Positions 1 to 7,616 of a stretch of DNA of 50,734 nucleotides are shown in pieces. This stretch comes from a virus: IMG/VR virus record IMGVR_UViG_3300037225_000234, positions 1-50,734 of that record, one strand, 5' to 3'. The notes beneath the pieces are model-generated. The model worked only from the letters and a program-made list of their open reading frames with translations. It was not told the origin of the DNA and made no database searches. The position numbers and the translations under genes were made by a program. Every line of letters starts with the position of its first letter. Position 1 is the stretch's first letter.

Positions 1-2
1 AT

Positions 3-683
3 CTCCTCTCTTTTGGCCGTATTGATTATGACCACCGCAGTAAAATTTCACCTAAATTTATTATTGGCGAACCTATGGAAGCAAAATTTGATAGTAAAAA
101 TAATTTTCACATTAAGGGATTATTGTATAAGGGGGTGGAAATAGCGGATGACTGTTGGAAACAATTAAAAGCAGGAAACAGTCGATTAGGATGGTCGATT
201 GGGGGGCGTGTAATTGCCAAGGCAATGCAATTTGATAAATCTTTAAATAAAAGAGTATGGCGAGTAACCAATGCTCTTATAAATCACGTTGCCTTGACGC
301 CACATCCAATTAACACAGACACGTTTGCCACAATCAAGCCTTATGGTGAATGGCTCAAGTCTCTTGGCGACCCCAAGAACAATTGTTGCGGTATGTGTAT
401 GCTTGGTGGTGAAAGGATTTGTAATAAAGCGATTTCAACTGCCGGTAATACGGCATTGGGAACAAATCCAGTAATACCGCAAGACCTTGAAAAAGATGTC
501 AAGATTTTGCAGTTTTATATTAAGTCACCTAAATTCTCGTCTGACCCCAAAGAATCTATGAAATACTTTTTGGGGAAAGGCGTTGAGAGAAGCAGAATTA
601 AGGATTTCGCAAAATACATCTTAAAGAACAAGACGAAGATAGGAAAAATAAACCAAAAATTAAACCAAAAGGGGGAAAAGTAA
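3..683 (+). CDS. Prohead maturation protease, XkdF/S78-like (5' partial)
   Basis: The reading frame is open from the first bases of the window, so the gene starts upstream and the ATG at 75 is internal. The upstream part reads FGRIDYDHR, which matches the catalytic-His segment of HK97-type prohead proteases. A GWSIGGRV segment carries the likely catalytic serine, and NHVALTPHPIN matches the usual 'evSlv..PaN' end of the protease core. By family, it cleaves scaffold and capsid N-termini during head maturation. The C-terminal third is basic and rich in lysine. The next gene starts one base after its stop, and the scaffold-like and capsid genes follow, as expected for a head module. The order protease, scaffold, capsid supports the call more than sequence alone. 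Confidence 0.75.
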   Translation, partial: LLSFGRIDYDHRSKISPKFIIGEPMEAKFDSKNNFHIKGLLYKGVEIADDCWKQLKAGNSRLGWSIGGRVIAKAMQFDKSLNKRVWRVTNALINHVALTPHPINTDTFATIKPYGEWLKSLGDPKNNCCGMCMLGGERICNKAISTAGNTALGTNPVIPQDLEKDVKILQFYIKSPKFSSDPKESMKYFLGKGVERSRIKDFAKYILKNKTKIGKINQKLNQKGEK

Positions 684-684
684 A

Positions 685-1521
685 ATGGGTAACGAAAAGA
701 AAGAGGAAATAAAGTTAGACGAGACTCTTGATAAGAGTCTTGCGGAACTGGAAAAGGCTATTGACGAGGACGCAAAGTCCGATAAGCCTGCCGAGGAAAT
801 CGACAAGGCCAAGAAAAAAGAGGATGAGGACGAGGATGAGGATGCCAAGGGTAAGAAAGAGGAAAAAGAGGACGCCAAGAAAGAGGGCGACGAGGACGAA
901 GACGCCAAAGGCAAGGAAGACGAGGATGAGGATGCCAAAGGCAAAAAAGACGAGGACGAGGACAAAAAAGAGGACGAGGACGCCAAAGGCAAGAAAGAGG
1001 ACGAGGAAGCCAAGGGCAAAAAGAAAGAAAAGAAAGACGAAGAAGACCCAGATGAGGACGAGGGTAAGGAAAAGGAAAAGAGTTTCGCTGAAAAGGTCAG
1101 TGAAAAGAAAGAGATGAAAGATGCTCTTGAGGTTTCCGATTTCCTGAAAAACCTTGTTAAGTCACTTTCCGATGAACTGGCTGGATTGACCAGTCAGGTT
1201 GCTGATTTGAGGAAATCAAATCGCAAGTTCAGGGAAGCGATTGTTAAGTCTGCCGGAACGCAGAACGAAATGATTAAGAGCCTTGGAGAAAGTATTGACA
1301 GTTTCGGTGATACTGCTCTGCCGGCTAAATCAAAACAGGTAGCAACCGTCGAAAAGTCGTTCAGGAATAACGAGTCCAGCACGGAATTGTCCAAAGCACA
1401 GATTACGGACAAAATCGCCGAACTGGAATGCGACGGTAAACTTGAGCCTGGTTCGACAACCAGATTTGAGGTTTCAGGGCTGATGACACCCAATGTCAAA
1501 AAACTTGTTCTTGGTGAATAA
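685..1521 (+). CDS. Acidic scaffold-like protein with DEDEDAKGK repeats
   Basis: This 278-residue protein starts with ATG at 685 behind the GGGGGAAAAG that ends the protease gene. Residues about 45-130 are an extreme low-complexity run of Asp/Glu blocks separated by AKGKK, an imperfect tandem repeat also visible in the DNA at about 820-1070. Residues about 135-215 look like a long amphipathic helix or coiled coil. Its position between protease and major capsid, high charge and coiled coil are typical of internal scaffold proteins, which guide shell assembly and are then cleaved. No specific family was recognised, so scaffold is inferred from position and composition. A structural minor capsid protein is the alternative. 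Confidence 0.6.
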   Translation: MGNEKKEEIKLDETLDKSLAELEKAIDEDAKSDKPAEEIDKAKKKEDEDEDEDAKGKKEEKEDAKKEGDEDEDAKGKEDEDEDAKGKKDEDEDKKEDEDAKGKKEDEEAKGKKKEKKDEEDPDEDEGKEKEKSFAEKVSEKKEMKDALEVSDFLKNLVKSLSDELAGLTSQVADLRKSNRKFREAIVKSAGTQNEMIKSLGESIDSFGDTALPAKSKQVATVEKSFRNNESSTELSKAQITDKIAELECDGKLEPGSTTRFEVSGLMTPNVKKLVLGE

Positions 1522-1564
1522 GTTAAAACAATATTGAGAATTTAAGGAAAAAGGAGAAATTAAA

Positions 1565-2015
1565 ATGGAATCAATGGTAAGCCTTGCTGATTATGAAGGT
1601 CTTAATGGTTTTGGCGGAGGCAGTTTGGGTTCCGCCGAAATACTGGAAGACCTGAATAAAGCAATATCTACCGGTTATGACATTTCCAGTCAGACCGGTG
1701 GTGCGGCACTACGTCCGCAGTCTTTGGAAAGCACCCTCAAAGTGCTGACATTCCACGACCAGCACGTCAAACTCTGGAAGAAAATAAACAAAATACCTGC
1801 CTACAGCACGGCAGAGGAATACAACCGTTTAACCGAATACGGTGAAAATTCGGGTGGGTTTTTCCAGGAAGGTGGCCTGCCACGTGAAGAGGATACCGAG
1901 TATTCTCGTCAGGTAGCACTGGTCAAGTTCCTCGGAACGACAAGGGTTAATTTGGGCTCGCTGATAGCGAAAGTTATCAGGCAAATGTTGGCGAAATCGG
2001 AAAATCTCTTAATGT
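1565..2015 (+). CDS. Major capsid protein, exon 1
   Basis: ATG at 1565 follows an AAAGGAGAAATTAAA ribosome site. The exon encodes the N-terminal arm and start of the fold (residues 1-150) of an HK97-fold type major capsid protein, including the segment LEDLNKAISTGYDISSQTGG. Read straight through, translation continues about 12 codons into the intron and stops at 2051-2053. I place the 5' splice site after T2015 because 2008-2015 (CTTAATGT) pairs with 2025-2032 (GCATTAAG) with a U.G wobble at the exon end, the hallmark of a group I P1 helix. Joined to 2656, the frame is kept and gives a 489-residue protein. The splice positions are inferred from this pairing. Confidence 0.8.
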
Positions 2016-2655
2016 TTCAGATGGGCATTAAGACAATTCCGAGGGAAGGCTAATCATGGAAGCCATCAAAATAGCATATTTGGCAGGGATAATTGACGGC
2101 GAAGGATATTTCGGCGTTATTAAATCCTATGGCGAATATACTAAAGTAGATGGCACTCCGTCTCCTCGTTTCAGGGCAAAAATGGTTATAGTGAATACTG
2201 ATTTAAGGCTTATAACTGCTTGCTCTGAAATCCTCAAAGAAATTGGCGTTAAACATTACGTTAGAACTGTTATTCTTGGAGGAATGAGAAGAACTCGTTT
2301 TAATATTGAAGTTTCCGCATTAAAATCTGTTGCAAAACTTGCTGAAATAGTTTTGCCTTATCTTGTTGCAAAAAAGGAACAAGCGGAAGTAATGATTGCA
2401 TACTCAAAACTTCCTACGCTTCCTTGTAAACTTGGTAGAGGCAAAAATGAAGCAATGGTTAATGCAATAGTATTGAAACTTCAAGAGTTAAAAAAAGTTG
2501 ATTATGTCCCTGTAGAGACTGTGTGCCAAACTCCTAAAGCAAATGCTATGGAGAAGATACAGTCCGAACTGCACGGTGACGTGCAGAAGCAGGCAGAAAT
2601 GCCCTGCTCTTTAATTAGCAATAATTAAAGTAACAAAATTGCGTTACACATCCGG
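2016..2655 (+). ncRNA. Group I intron in the major capsid gene
   Basis: The capsid reading frame is broken by 640 bases containing an endonuclease ORF and clear group I core elements. P1 is 2008-2015 with 2025-2032. P7 is GACTGT (2517-2522) with ACAGTC (2559-2564), and the 3' strand lies in AAGATACAGTCC, a close match to the conserved S element AAGAUAUAGUCC. P8 is CTCC/GGAG at 2531-2553. P9 is CTGCACG-GTGA-CGTGCAG (2569-2586), with a GNRA loop. Two further hairpins carry GAAA and GCAA loops, the second with perfect 9-bp arms (2609-2630). A possible P3 is TTTGGCA (2079-2085) with TGCCAAA (2524-2530). Ending at G2655 is the only nearby choice that gives both a terminal G and the capsid frame. 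P4-P6 were not resolved. Confidence 0.88.
2056..2628 (+). CDS. LAGLIDADG homing endonuclease (intron-encoded)
   Basis: This 190-residue protein has one LAGLIDADG-type motif, LAGIIDGEG, at residues about 9-17, with the acidic residue expected to bind metal. A second conserved block (VAKLAEIVLPYLVAKKEQAEVM) is typical of this family. One motif implies that it works as a homodimer cutting a long, near-palindromic target. By family, it cuts intron-less capsid genes so that the intron is copied in. The ATG at 2056 follows GAGGGAAGG. The ORF lies wholly inside the group I intron, and its last third is also the ribozyme P7-P9 region, so the same DNA is under protein and RNA constraint. A maturase side function is possible but not shown. 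Confidence 0.85.
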   Translation: MEAIKIAYLAGIIDGEGYFGVIKSYGEYTKVDGTPSPRFRAKMVIVNTDLRLITACSEILKEIGVKHYVRTVILGGMRRTRFNIEVSALKSVAKLAEIVLPYLVAKKEQAEVMIAYSKLPTLPCKLGRGKNEAMVNAIVLKLQELKKVDYVPVETVCQTPKANAMEKIQSELHGDVQKQAEMPCSLISNN

Positions 2656-3674
2656 CGACATTGGTTCGTTCAGCCCACGGCGATATTGTCGCCTTGGAAG
2701 CACGGAACGGCACGCTCTGGTTAATGAGGGCGGTTGAACAGGGATTGTTCACTGGCAGTAGCCGGAATAACTCGCTTGAGTTTGACGGTTTTCAGAAACA
2801 GATGATTGATAATGGAAACATTATCGACGCACAGGGTATGCCTCTTTCAGAAGCACTTCTGGAAAATACTTGTGCAGTAACCGCACAGAATTTTGGTATG
2901 GTTTCTGACTGTTTCCTGTCATTGCAGGCTATCGCTAATATAGCCAAGACGTTCTTCCCACGTGAACGTGCGATGTTGCCTGCTCCGGTTAAAGGCGTGG
3001 TCGGCGTTCCAATCACCCATTTCAGCAGTCAGAACGGGATATTCAATTTCAACCCTGATGTGTTTATCAGGGAAGGGCAGGGGTCACTTGCAACTGCTAA
3101 TACCGGTGCACCGGCGACAACCGCATTGGCGATTGCGTCAGCAGATGCGGCAGGCACAACTTACCACCTGTTAGCGGTAGCATACGACTGGAAAGTTTCA
3201 GCCGTCAATTCCAATGGCGAATCACTTGCTGTTGGTGGAAGTATTGCCCAAACTGCTACTCTTGGTAGCAGGGTTGCGTTGACAATCACCATTTCGACCG
3301 CAACACCGACGACCGACCAACCGGCGGCCTCGGCATATAAGATTTACAGGAAAACAGCGACAGGGAATTATCTTTACCTGAAAACTGTTGTGCCTGCGGA
3401 TGACTCTGGTTATACGGTGGGTAATCCGACCTTTACCGTCTATGACGACGGAACATATATCGAGGGAACGTCTCCTGCATACTTCTTCGATATGAACCCA
3501 ATGCAGGTAATGTCGTTCAAGCAACTTGCACCTATTATGAAGTTGCCTCTGGCGACAATCTCGGCCGCTATCCGCTTTATGGTGCTCTTATACGGGGTGC
3601 CGATTTTGTATGCTCCTAAAAAGGGTGCGATAGTGATAAATGTGGGTAGTTCTCCGACGCCGTTAAACATCTAA
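2656..3674 (+). CDS. Major capsid protein, exon 2 (with Ig/FN3-like insertion)
   Basis: The exon continues the capsid frame: codon 151 is split across the junction, followed by TLVRSAHGDIVALEARNG, a segment typical of the capsid core. Translation from the TTG at 2661 would have no ribosome site, so this is an exon rather than a gene. Core-like sequence runs to about 3090 and resumes at about 3475 (PAYFFDMNPMQVMSFKQLAP). Between them (3096-3473) is a Thr/Ala/Ser-rich stretch with AVNSNGES and YKIYRKTATGNYLYL, which looks like an immunoglobulin or fibronectin-III type domain inserted into the shell protein. Such insertions usually face outward and decorate the capsid. The protein ends GAIVINVGSSPTPLNI at 3674. 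Confidence 0.82.
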
Positions 3675-3696
3675 CAGCGACGCTGATTTATTTTGG

Positions 3697-3718
3697 GGGT
3701 GGGTTTAACCACCCACCC
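3697..3718 (+). terminator. GC-rich hairpin after the capsid gene
   Basis: GGGTGGG (3697-3703) pairs with CCCACCC (3712-3718) across an 8-base loop, 22 bases after the capsid stop. No T-run follows on the + strand (TTAAAATAAAAAAGG), so it is not a classic intrinsic terminator. It may stabilise the 3' end of the abundant capsid mRNA or act as a partial terminator before the endonuclease genes. Confidence 0.5.
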
Positions 3719-3739
3719 TTAAAATAAAAAAGGAATATA

Positions 3740-4507
3740 ATGGAGACAGAAAAAAAGAAATATAAACGACATTATCCGCATTGCAGATTATGTGATAAGG
3801 AACTCGGTCGTTCTGATGCTGTTTTTTGCAGGCATTGTTACGACACCAATCCCGATTTATTAAAAATAAGAAGTGAAAGAATGTCGGGAAACAATAATCC
3901 GACAAAAAATCCAGTAATAGCAAAGAAAATCAGTGATGCTAAAAAAAATAAATCGTATACCGAAAAACAAATAGGCAAATGTGGATTTCAAAAAGAAAAT
4001 AAGTTAAGTAGTTTTAAGCGGTCAGAAGAAACAATAAAAAAAATAAAACATAAAAAAACGTCAGAACATTGTATTGCAATAAGTATGGCAAGATTAGGAA
4101 TAAAAAATACAAAAGACTGGTTTGGTTTTGTGACGCCCATATATCAACAATTAAGAAATTGTATGAAATATCAGGAATGGCGTCAGCAAATTTTTGTTCG
4201 TGACCATTTTACTTGTCAGAATCGTAATTGTAATAAAACAAATAAAAGATTGCACGCACATCACATTAAACATTTATCCGAACTATTAAAAGAGGTTTGG
4301 TTCTATTTGCCTTTAATGGCAGATGAAGATTTATTTAAGGCTTGTTTAGTATATGACCCCATGTGGGATATAAAAAACGGAATTACACTTTGCGAAAAGT
4401 GTCACAAAATAGAACACAGTAAAGAAAGCGGTCAGGCTTCACGCCCTAATGTGTGTGGCGATTCTCAAAAGGGGTCGCCCACACAACCGCTTTTTGTAAA
4501 TAATTAA
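3740..4507 (+). CDS. HNH homing endonuclease 1
   Basis: This 255-residue free-standing endonuclease has an N-terminal zinc ribbon (CRLCDKEL...CRHC) and a basic Lys/Asn-rich middle typical of NUMOD-type DNA-binding repeats. The C-terminal HNH domain shows FTCQNRNC, LHAHHIKHLSELL and ITLCEKCHKIEH. The HH pair and the flanking Cys pairs are the expected metal and catalytic residues. By family, it nicks or cuts a specific site to copy itself into empty alleles. It sits between the capsid gene and the head-joining genes, so it is an insertion in the structural operon. The last 25 residues (after the HNH) are unlike any HNH tail and coincide with a strong RNA structure at 4425-4493. Start ATG 3740 follows AAAAAAGGAA. 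Confidence 0.85.
   Translation: METEKKKYKRHYPHCRLCDKELGRSDAVFCRHCYDTNPDLLKIRSERMSGNNNPTKNPVIAKKISDAKKNKSYTEKQIGKCGFQKENKLSSFKRSEETIKKIKHKKTSEHCIAISMARLGIKNTKDWFGFVTPIYQQLRNCMKYQEWRQQIFVRDHFTCQNRNCNKTNKRLHAHHIKHLSELLKEVWFYLPLMADEDLFKACLVYDPMWDIKNGITLCEKCHKIEHSKESGQASRPNVCGDSQKGSPTQPLFVNN
4425..4493 (+). other. Three-way-junction RNA structure / terminator-like element
   Basis: AAAGCGGT (4425-4432) pairs with ACCGCTTT (4486-4493), enclosing two more stems: GGC-TTCAC-GCC (about 4435-4445) and a 10-bp arm TGTGTGGCGA-type (4452-4461 with 4475-4485, one bulged C). The descending arm runs into TTTTTG (4491-4496), so it could terminate transcription. It overlaps the odd C-terminal tail of HNH endonuclease 1. 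Base pairing is seen directly; the role is inference. Confidence 0.45.
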
Positions 4508-4527
4508 AACTGGCGGAGGTTAAATAA

Positions 4528-5277
4528 ATGTCAAAAGGTATTTATACGAGGACAGAAAAACATAGGACTGCCTTGAAAGTTCCTCATAAAGTCCCTCTGG
4601 ATTTTGTTCCTTGGAATAAAGGTATAAAATTGTCTGAAAAAATACGGAATAATATACGTGATGGCCATATTGGATTAAAACATTCTTCAGCAGTAAAAAA
4701 TAAAATAGGAAAAGGAAATAAATTAGCATACAAAGAAGGAAGAAGGATTTGTAAATTACCAAGCCATAAAGGCGAAAAATTATCTCAAGAGCATATAAAT
4801 AAAATTCGAGATTCAAGGAAAGATTATAAACATTCAGAAAAAACTAAAGAAAAAATGAAAGAAAGCCGAATTGAGTGGTTAAAAAAACATCCTGAATTCT
4901 TTTGTAGTGAGAATTTTCCAAAAGGCATATCGAGTAAAGGTTGGAAAGGCGGAATTACTCCGATAACAAAGTTAATTCGTCATTCTTCTAAATACAAACA
5001 ATGGCAAATGGCAGTTCGTATAAAAAAAGATTTTACTTGCAAAACGTGTAAAGAAAAAGGTGGTTATTTGCACGTCCACCATATAAAACCTTTTTCCATT
5101 TTACTGGAAGAAATAAAACAAAATTTACCGTTAATGGATTTATATGAAGGTGCAATGCAATATACTCCTATGTGGGATGTAAATAATGGCGAGATTTATT
5201 GTAAAAAATGTCACGAAGACGAACATGAAAGATTAAAGAAATTAAAAAAGGAAAACAATGTTACACCTTTACCTTAA
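4528..5277 (+). CDS. HNH homing endonuclease 2 with NUMOD3-like repeats
   Basis: This 249-residue protein starts MSKGIYTRT and carries repeated 'xxHSxETKxKIxxxxK' helices over residues about 25-110 (IGLKHSSAVKNKIGKG, DYKHSEKTKEKMKESR), the NUMOD3-type DNA-contact repeats. The C-terminal HNH has FTCKTCKEKGG, LHVHHIKPFSILLEE, then MWDVNNGEIYCKKCHEDEH. It closely resembles HNH genes at 35287 and 48455 in its catalytic domain. The ATG at 4528 follows GGCGGAGGTTAAATAA. It overlaps the next gene by 20 bases, so the following structural gene now takes its ribosome site from inside the endonuclease gene. Confidence 0.87.
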   Translation: MSKGIYTRTEKHRTALKVPHKVPLDFVPWNKGIKLSEKIRNNIRDGHIGLKHSSAVKNKIGKGNKLAYKEGRRICKLPSHKGEKLSQEHINKIRDSRKDYKHSEKTKEKMKESRIEWLKKHPEFFCSENFPKGISSKGWKGGITPITKLIRHSSKYKQWQMAVRIKKDFTCKTCKEKGGYLHVHHIKPFSILLEEIKQNLPLMDLYEGAMQYTPMWDVNNGEIYCKKCHEDEHERLKKLKKENNVTPLP

Positions 5278-5713
5278 TAGCGGACAAATTGGGGGAATTA
5301 GTGACGACCAGGGATTGTCTGGCGTATCTATATTTAATGCGTTCAAATTTGATGGAACTGCTGGTGGTGGGGGAGACATACAAGAAATACTTTTGTATAT
5401 TGCAAATGATAACACAAATTATAAATACAATACACCAGTATTGAGCCTTTCCGGTAGTGACCCTGTTGAACAAAAATCGTGGTTTACATTACTGGACAAT
5501 AAATATGTTGCCGGTGCAACACCGACGGATATTGAATGGAACACTTACGGCATAGCAGGCACTGGTGCATTAAATATTGACGATATATCCGAGGAATCTG
5601 GTTTGAATCCTGAAAGAAAGTTCTGGCTTCGCTGTTCTGTTCCGGCAGGAATAACGACAGCGAATTTGGTTGGTCTTAAAGTTTTAATACAAGCAGTCGA
5701 AGAAGAAGTTTAA
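5258..5713 (+). CDS. Virion protein of unknown function (head region)
   Basis: This 151-residue protein starts at ATG 5258 behind AAAAAAGGAAAAC, inside the end of the preceding endonuclease gene. It is beta-rich, acidic, begins LHLYLNSGQIGGISDDQG and has a GGGGDIQEILLY turn. No catalytic motif or transmembrane segment is visible. The position after the capsid gene suggests a decoration protein, head fibre base or minor capsid protein. The family was not recognised and the role comes only from position. Confidence 0.55.
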   Translation: MLHLYLNSGQIGGISDDQGLSGVSIFNAFKFDGTAGGGGDIQEILLYIANDNTNYKYNTPVLSLSGSDPVEQKSWFTLLDNKYVAGATPTDIEWNTYGIAGTGALNIDDISEESGLNPERKFWLRCSVPAGITTANLVGLKVLIQAVEEEV

Positions 5714-5724
5714 GGGAGGAAAAA

Positions 5725-6360
5725 ATGGGTGCGACACAAATTCATACACAAGATATTGCGAGCAGTGCTGTTACTTATTCTAAATTAGCAGAGGGGACTG
5801 TTTTCAGAGGCGAGGTTAGGATGGTTGCCGGAACTTTTATTCCTGCCGGATGGATACCGTGTGATGGAAAAACTCTTGGTAAAACTGGTTCTGGTGCTGA
5901 TTATGAGGGTGACGTGTATCGTGATTTATACGATATTATTATGGCACTTTTCGGCGGAACGTATGATTGGAATGGTCTTGGAAAAGTTAATCTACCTGAT
6001 ATGAAAGATAAATTGCCAATAGGTGCTTCTGGAACAATAGCCCTTGGTAGTTCGGGTGGTGCAATAACCCATACTCACGTCGTATCCGGTTCAGCAGGTT
6101 CTGCCGGTTCTCACGCCCACGAATTAGTCACAACAGGTTTAGGAACATCTTTAGTCAGATCAGGTGCTATTGGTTATGAGGGTGTGGCAGGAACGCTTTA
6201 TGAATATAGCGGTGGTGGTGCCCAAAAACCTTTTTTTGTAGGGAATCAAACAACAACCATTGCAGGTCATACTCATAGTGTTTCAGGTTCAGCATTAGCA
6301 GACGGTATTTTACCACCGTATTTAGCATTTAACTTTATAATCAGATATAAAGGAGATTGA
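5725..6360 (+). CDS. Tail-collar-domain protein (fibre tip / head fibre)
   Basis: Residues 30-100 contain GEVRMVAGTFIPAGWIPCDGKTL and KVNLPDMKDKLPIGAS, the signature of the phage tail collar domain (fibre-tip fold). HTHVVSGSAGSAGSHAHE and HTHSVSGSA follow, the His-rich loops that bind metal in short-tail-fibre tips. The last residues LPPYLAFNFIIRYKGD are the standard end of this domain. Such proteins are usually receptor-binding tips at the tail end. Here the gene sits among head genes, which suggests a head fibre or a relocated tail fibre. ATG 5725 follows AAGGGAGGAAAAA. Domain call is firm; location on the virion is unknown. Confidence 0.75.
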   Translation: MGATQIHTQDIASSAVTYSKLAEGTVFRGEVRMVAGTFIPAGWIPCDGKTLGKTGSGADYEGDVYRDLYDIIMALFGGTYDWNGLGKVNLPDMKDKLPIGASGTIALGSSGGAITHTHVVSGSAGSAGSHAHELVTTGLGTSLVRSGAIGYEGVAGTLYEYSGGGAQKPFFVGNQTTTIAGHTHSVSGSALADGILPPYLAFNFIIRYKGD

Positions 6361-6362
6361 AT

Positions 6363-6572
6363 ATGAAATGTCCAATGGGAATTATTCCAAGAGAGTGCAG
6401 AAAAGAAAAATGTCAATTATGGATGGCTCTTTTTCAGTTAGGTGCTGACGGGAAACCAATTTTGGATGAAAAGGGCAATCCAAAATCAACAGGGAATTGC
6501 AGTTTTATATGGAACGCCACACTGCAAATAGAAACGAAAAATACTCTCGTGGCATTGTTAAATAAAAAGTGA
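6363..6572 (+). CDS. Small cysteine-containing protein of unknown function
   Basis: The 69-residue protein starts at ATG 6363, 8 bases after AAAGGAG. It has CPMGIIPRECRKEKC near its start and one later Cys, so it could bind a metal. It sits between the collar-domain gene and the head-tail connector candidate. No family was recognised. Confidence 0.55.
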   Translation: MKCPMGIIPRECRKEKCQLWMALFQLGADGKPILDEKGNPKSTGNCSFIWNATLQIETKNTLVALLNKK

Positions 6573-6578
6573 GGAAAT

Positions 6579-7616
6579 ATGGCACAAAAGCAGTATGATT
6601 TTACGAGTATAATAGACAATACAAGAATATTGTTTACTTTGCCCGAACCGTTTGAAACAGGAACGGCTATAGTCACACTTAACGACGCTGTTATGCGGTT
6701 AGGTGTGGATTATACTGAATTGCCAAATACAAACCAGATACAAATGGCCGTTGCACCCACTGTCGGCAATACGCTTGTTGTATTTTATTTTCAACGCAAC
6801 GCTATCCGTGGCGTAACATCATTTACTACTGCTATGCTTAAAACTGATTATTTATTCGGATTGTCATTGCGTGACCGTGCAGGAAATCCTATTACGACCT
6901 TAACCATGCAGAACAAAATTGATATTTCTATTGCTTATTTCCAGCGTGATTTTGATATATTTATGTTGCCGACGGTGATTAAATCAAATGCGATATTAGG
7001 AACGACTGGTATGCCTCCTGAAAATGTTTATTATGATTTGATTGAACCGCCTTACGATTATAATTTGAATGATTATCTCAATTGGGGTTATTTAAGAGTT
7101 CGTCGGCGTCCAATAATTTCTGTGGAGCGAATTCGTCTTATATATCCCACTGGCCAAGAAATCATCACTTATCCAATGTCATGGTTAAAAATTTATCCGA
7201 AATTTGGGCAAATACAGATAGTCCCTCTCGCTGGTAGCTTTCGGCAATACCCCTTGCTCGGCCAAGGCGCAATGTATCTTCCACTTTTAAGTGGGTTTTT
7301 AACAAAGAGTGTTCCGTCGCTGATACACGTGGATTATTCATGTGGTTTTCCAGTCGGTCAGATTCCACCAGATTTTGCAGATATAGTTTACAAGAAAGCG
7401 GCCATCGAGGTCTTGAGAATTTCTGGTATGGCACAATTTCCAGGCGTAGCAAGTTTAACAACTGGTGCTGATGGATTGTCGGAGACAACACAATTAACAC
7501 AAACAGGCCAGACACAATTATTCGGAAGTTATATTGACGCATACCAAAAAGACATTGACGCATTTTTGAATGATTTTCGAGAGACCGAAAAAGGTATCAC
7601 GTTTGAGGTGCTTTAA
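6579..7616 (+). CDS. Putative head-tail connector/adaptor protein
   Basis: The 345-residue protein starts at ATG 6579 after GAGGAAAT. Residues 1-100 form a beta-rich unit (YDFTSIIDNTRILFTLPEPF, VTLNDAVMRLGVDYTELP). The C-terminal part has PVGQIPPDFADIVYKKAAIEVLRISG, an alpha-helical segment like that in gp6/gp15-type connector proteins that assemble under the portal. It lies between capsid and tail genes, which fits a head-tail adaptor. No catalytic motifs are visible. Assignment rests on position and helix pattern; a minor structural protein remains possible. Confidence 0.55.
   Translation: MAQKQYDFTSIIDNTRILFTLPEPFETGTAIVTLNDAVMRLGVDYTELPNTNQIQMAVAPTVGNTLVVFYFQRNAIRGVTSFTTAMLKTDYLFGLSLRDRAGNPITTLTMQNKIDISIAYFQRDFDIFMLPTVIKSNAILGTTGMPPENVYYDLIEPPYDYNLNDYLNWGYLRVRRRPIISVERIRLIYPTGQEIITYPMSWLKIYPKFGQIQIVPLAGSFRQYPLLGQGAMYLPLLSGFLTKSVPSLIHVDYSCGFPVGQIPPDFADIVYKKAAIEVLRISGMAQFPGVASLTTGADGLSETTQLTQTGQTQLFGSYIDAYQKDIDAFLNDFRETEKGITFEVL

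Noticed and set aside
660-1019. Minus-strand ORF rich in Ser/Leu opposite the acidic scaffold-like gene
   Set aside because: It is the antisense shadow of the DEDEDAKGK repeats (GAGGACGAG reads as Ser/Leu codons); it has no ribosome site and contradicts the one-strand layout.
2661-3674. Separate gene starting at TTG 2661
   Set aside because: No ribosome site, and the product lacks the capsid N-terminal half that lies upstream of the intron; better read as exon 2.
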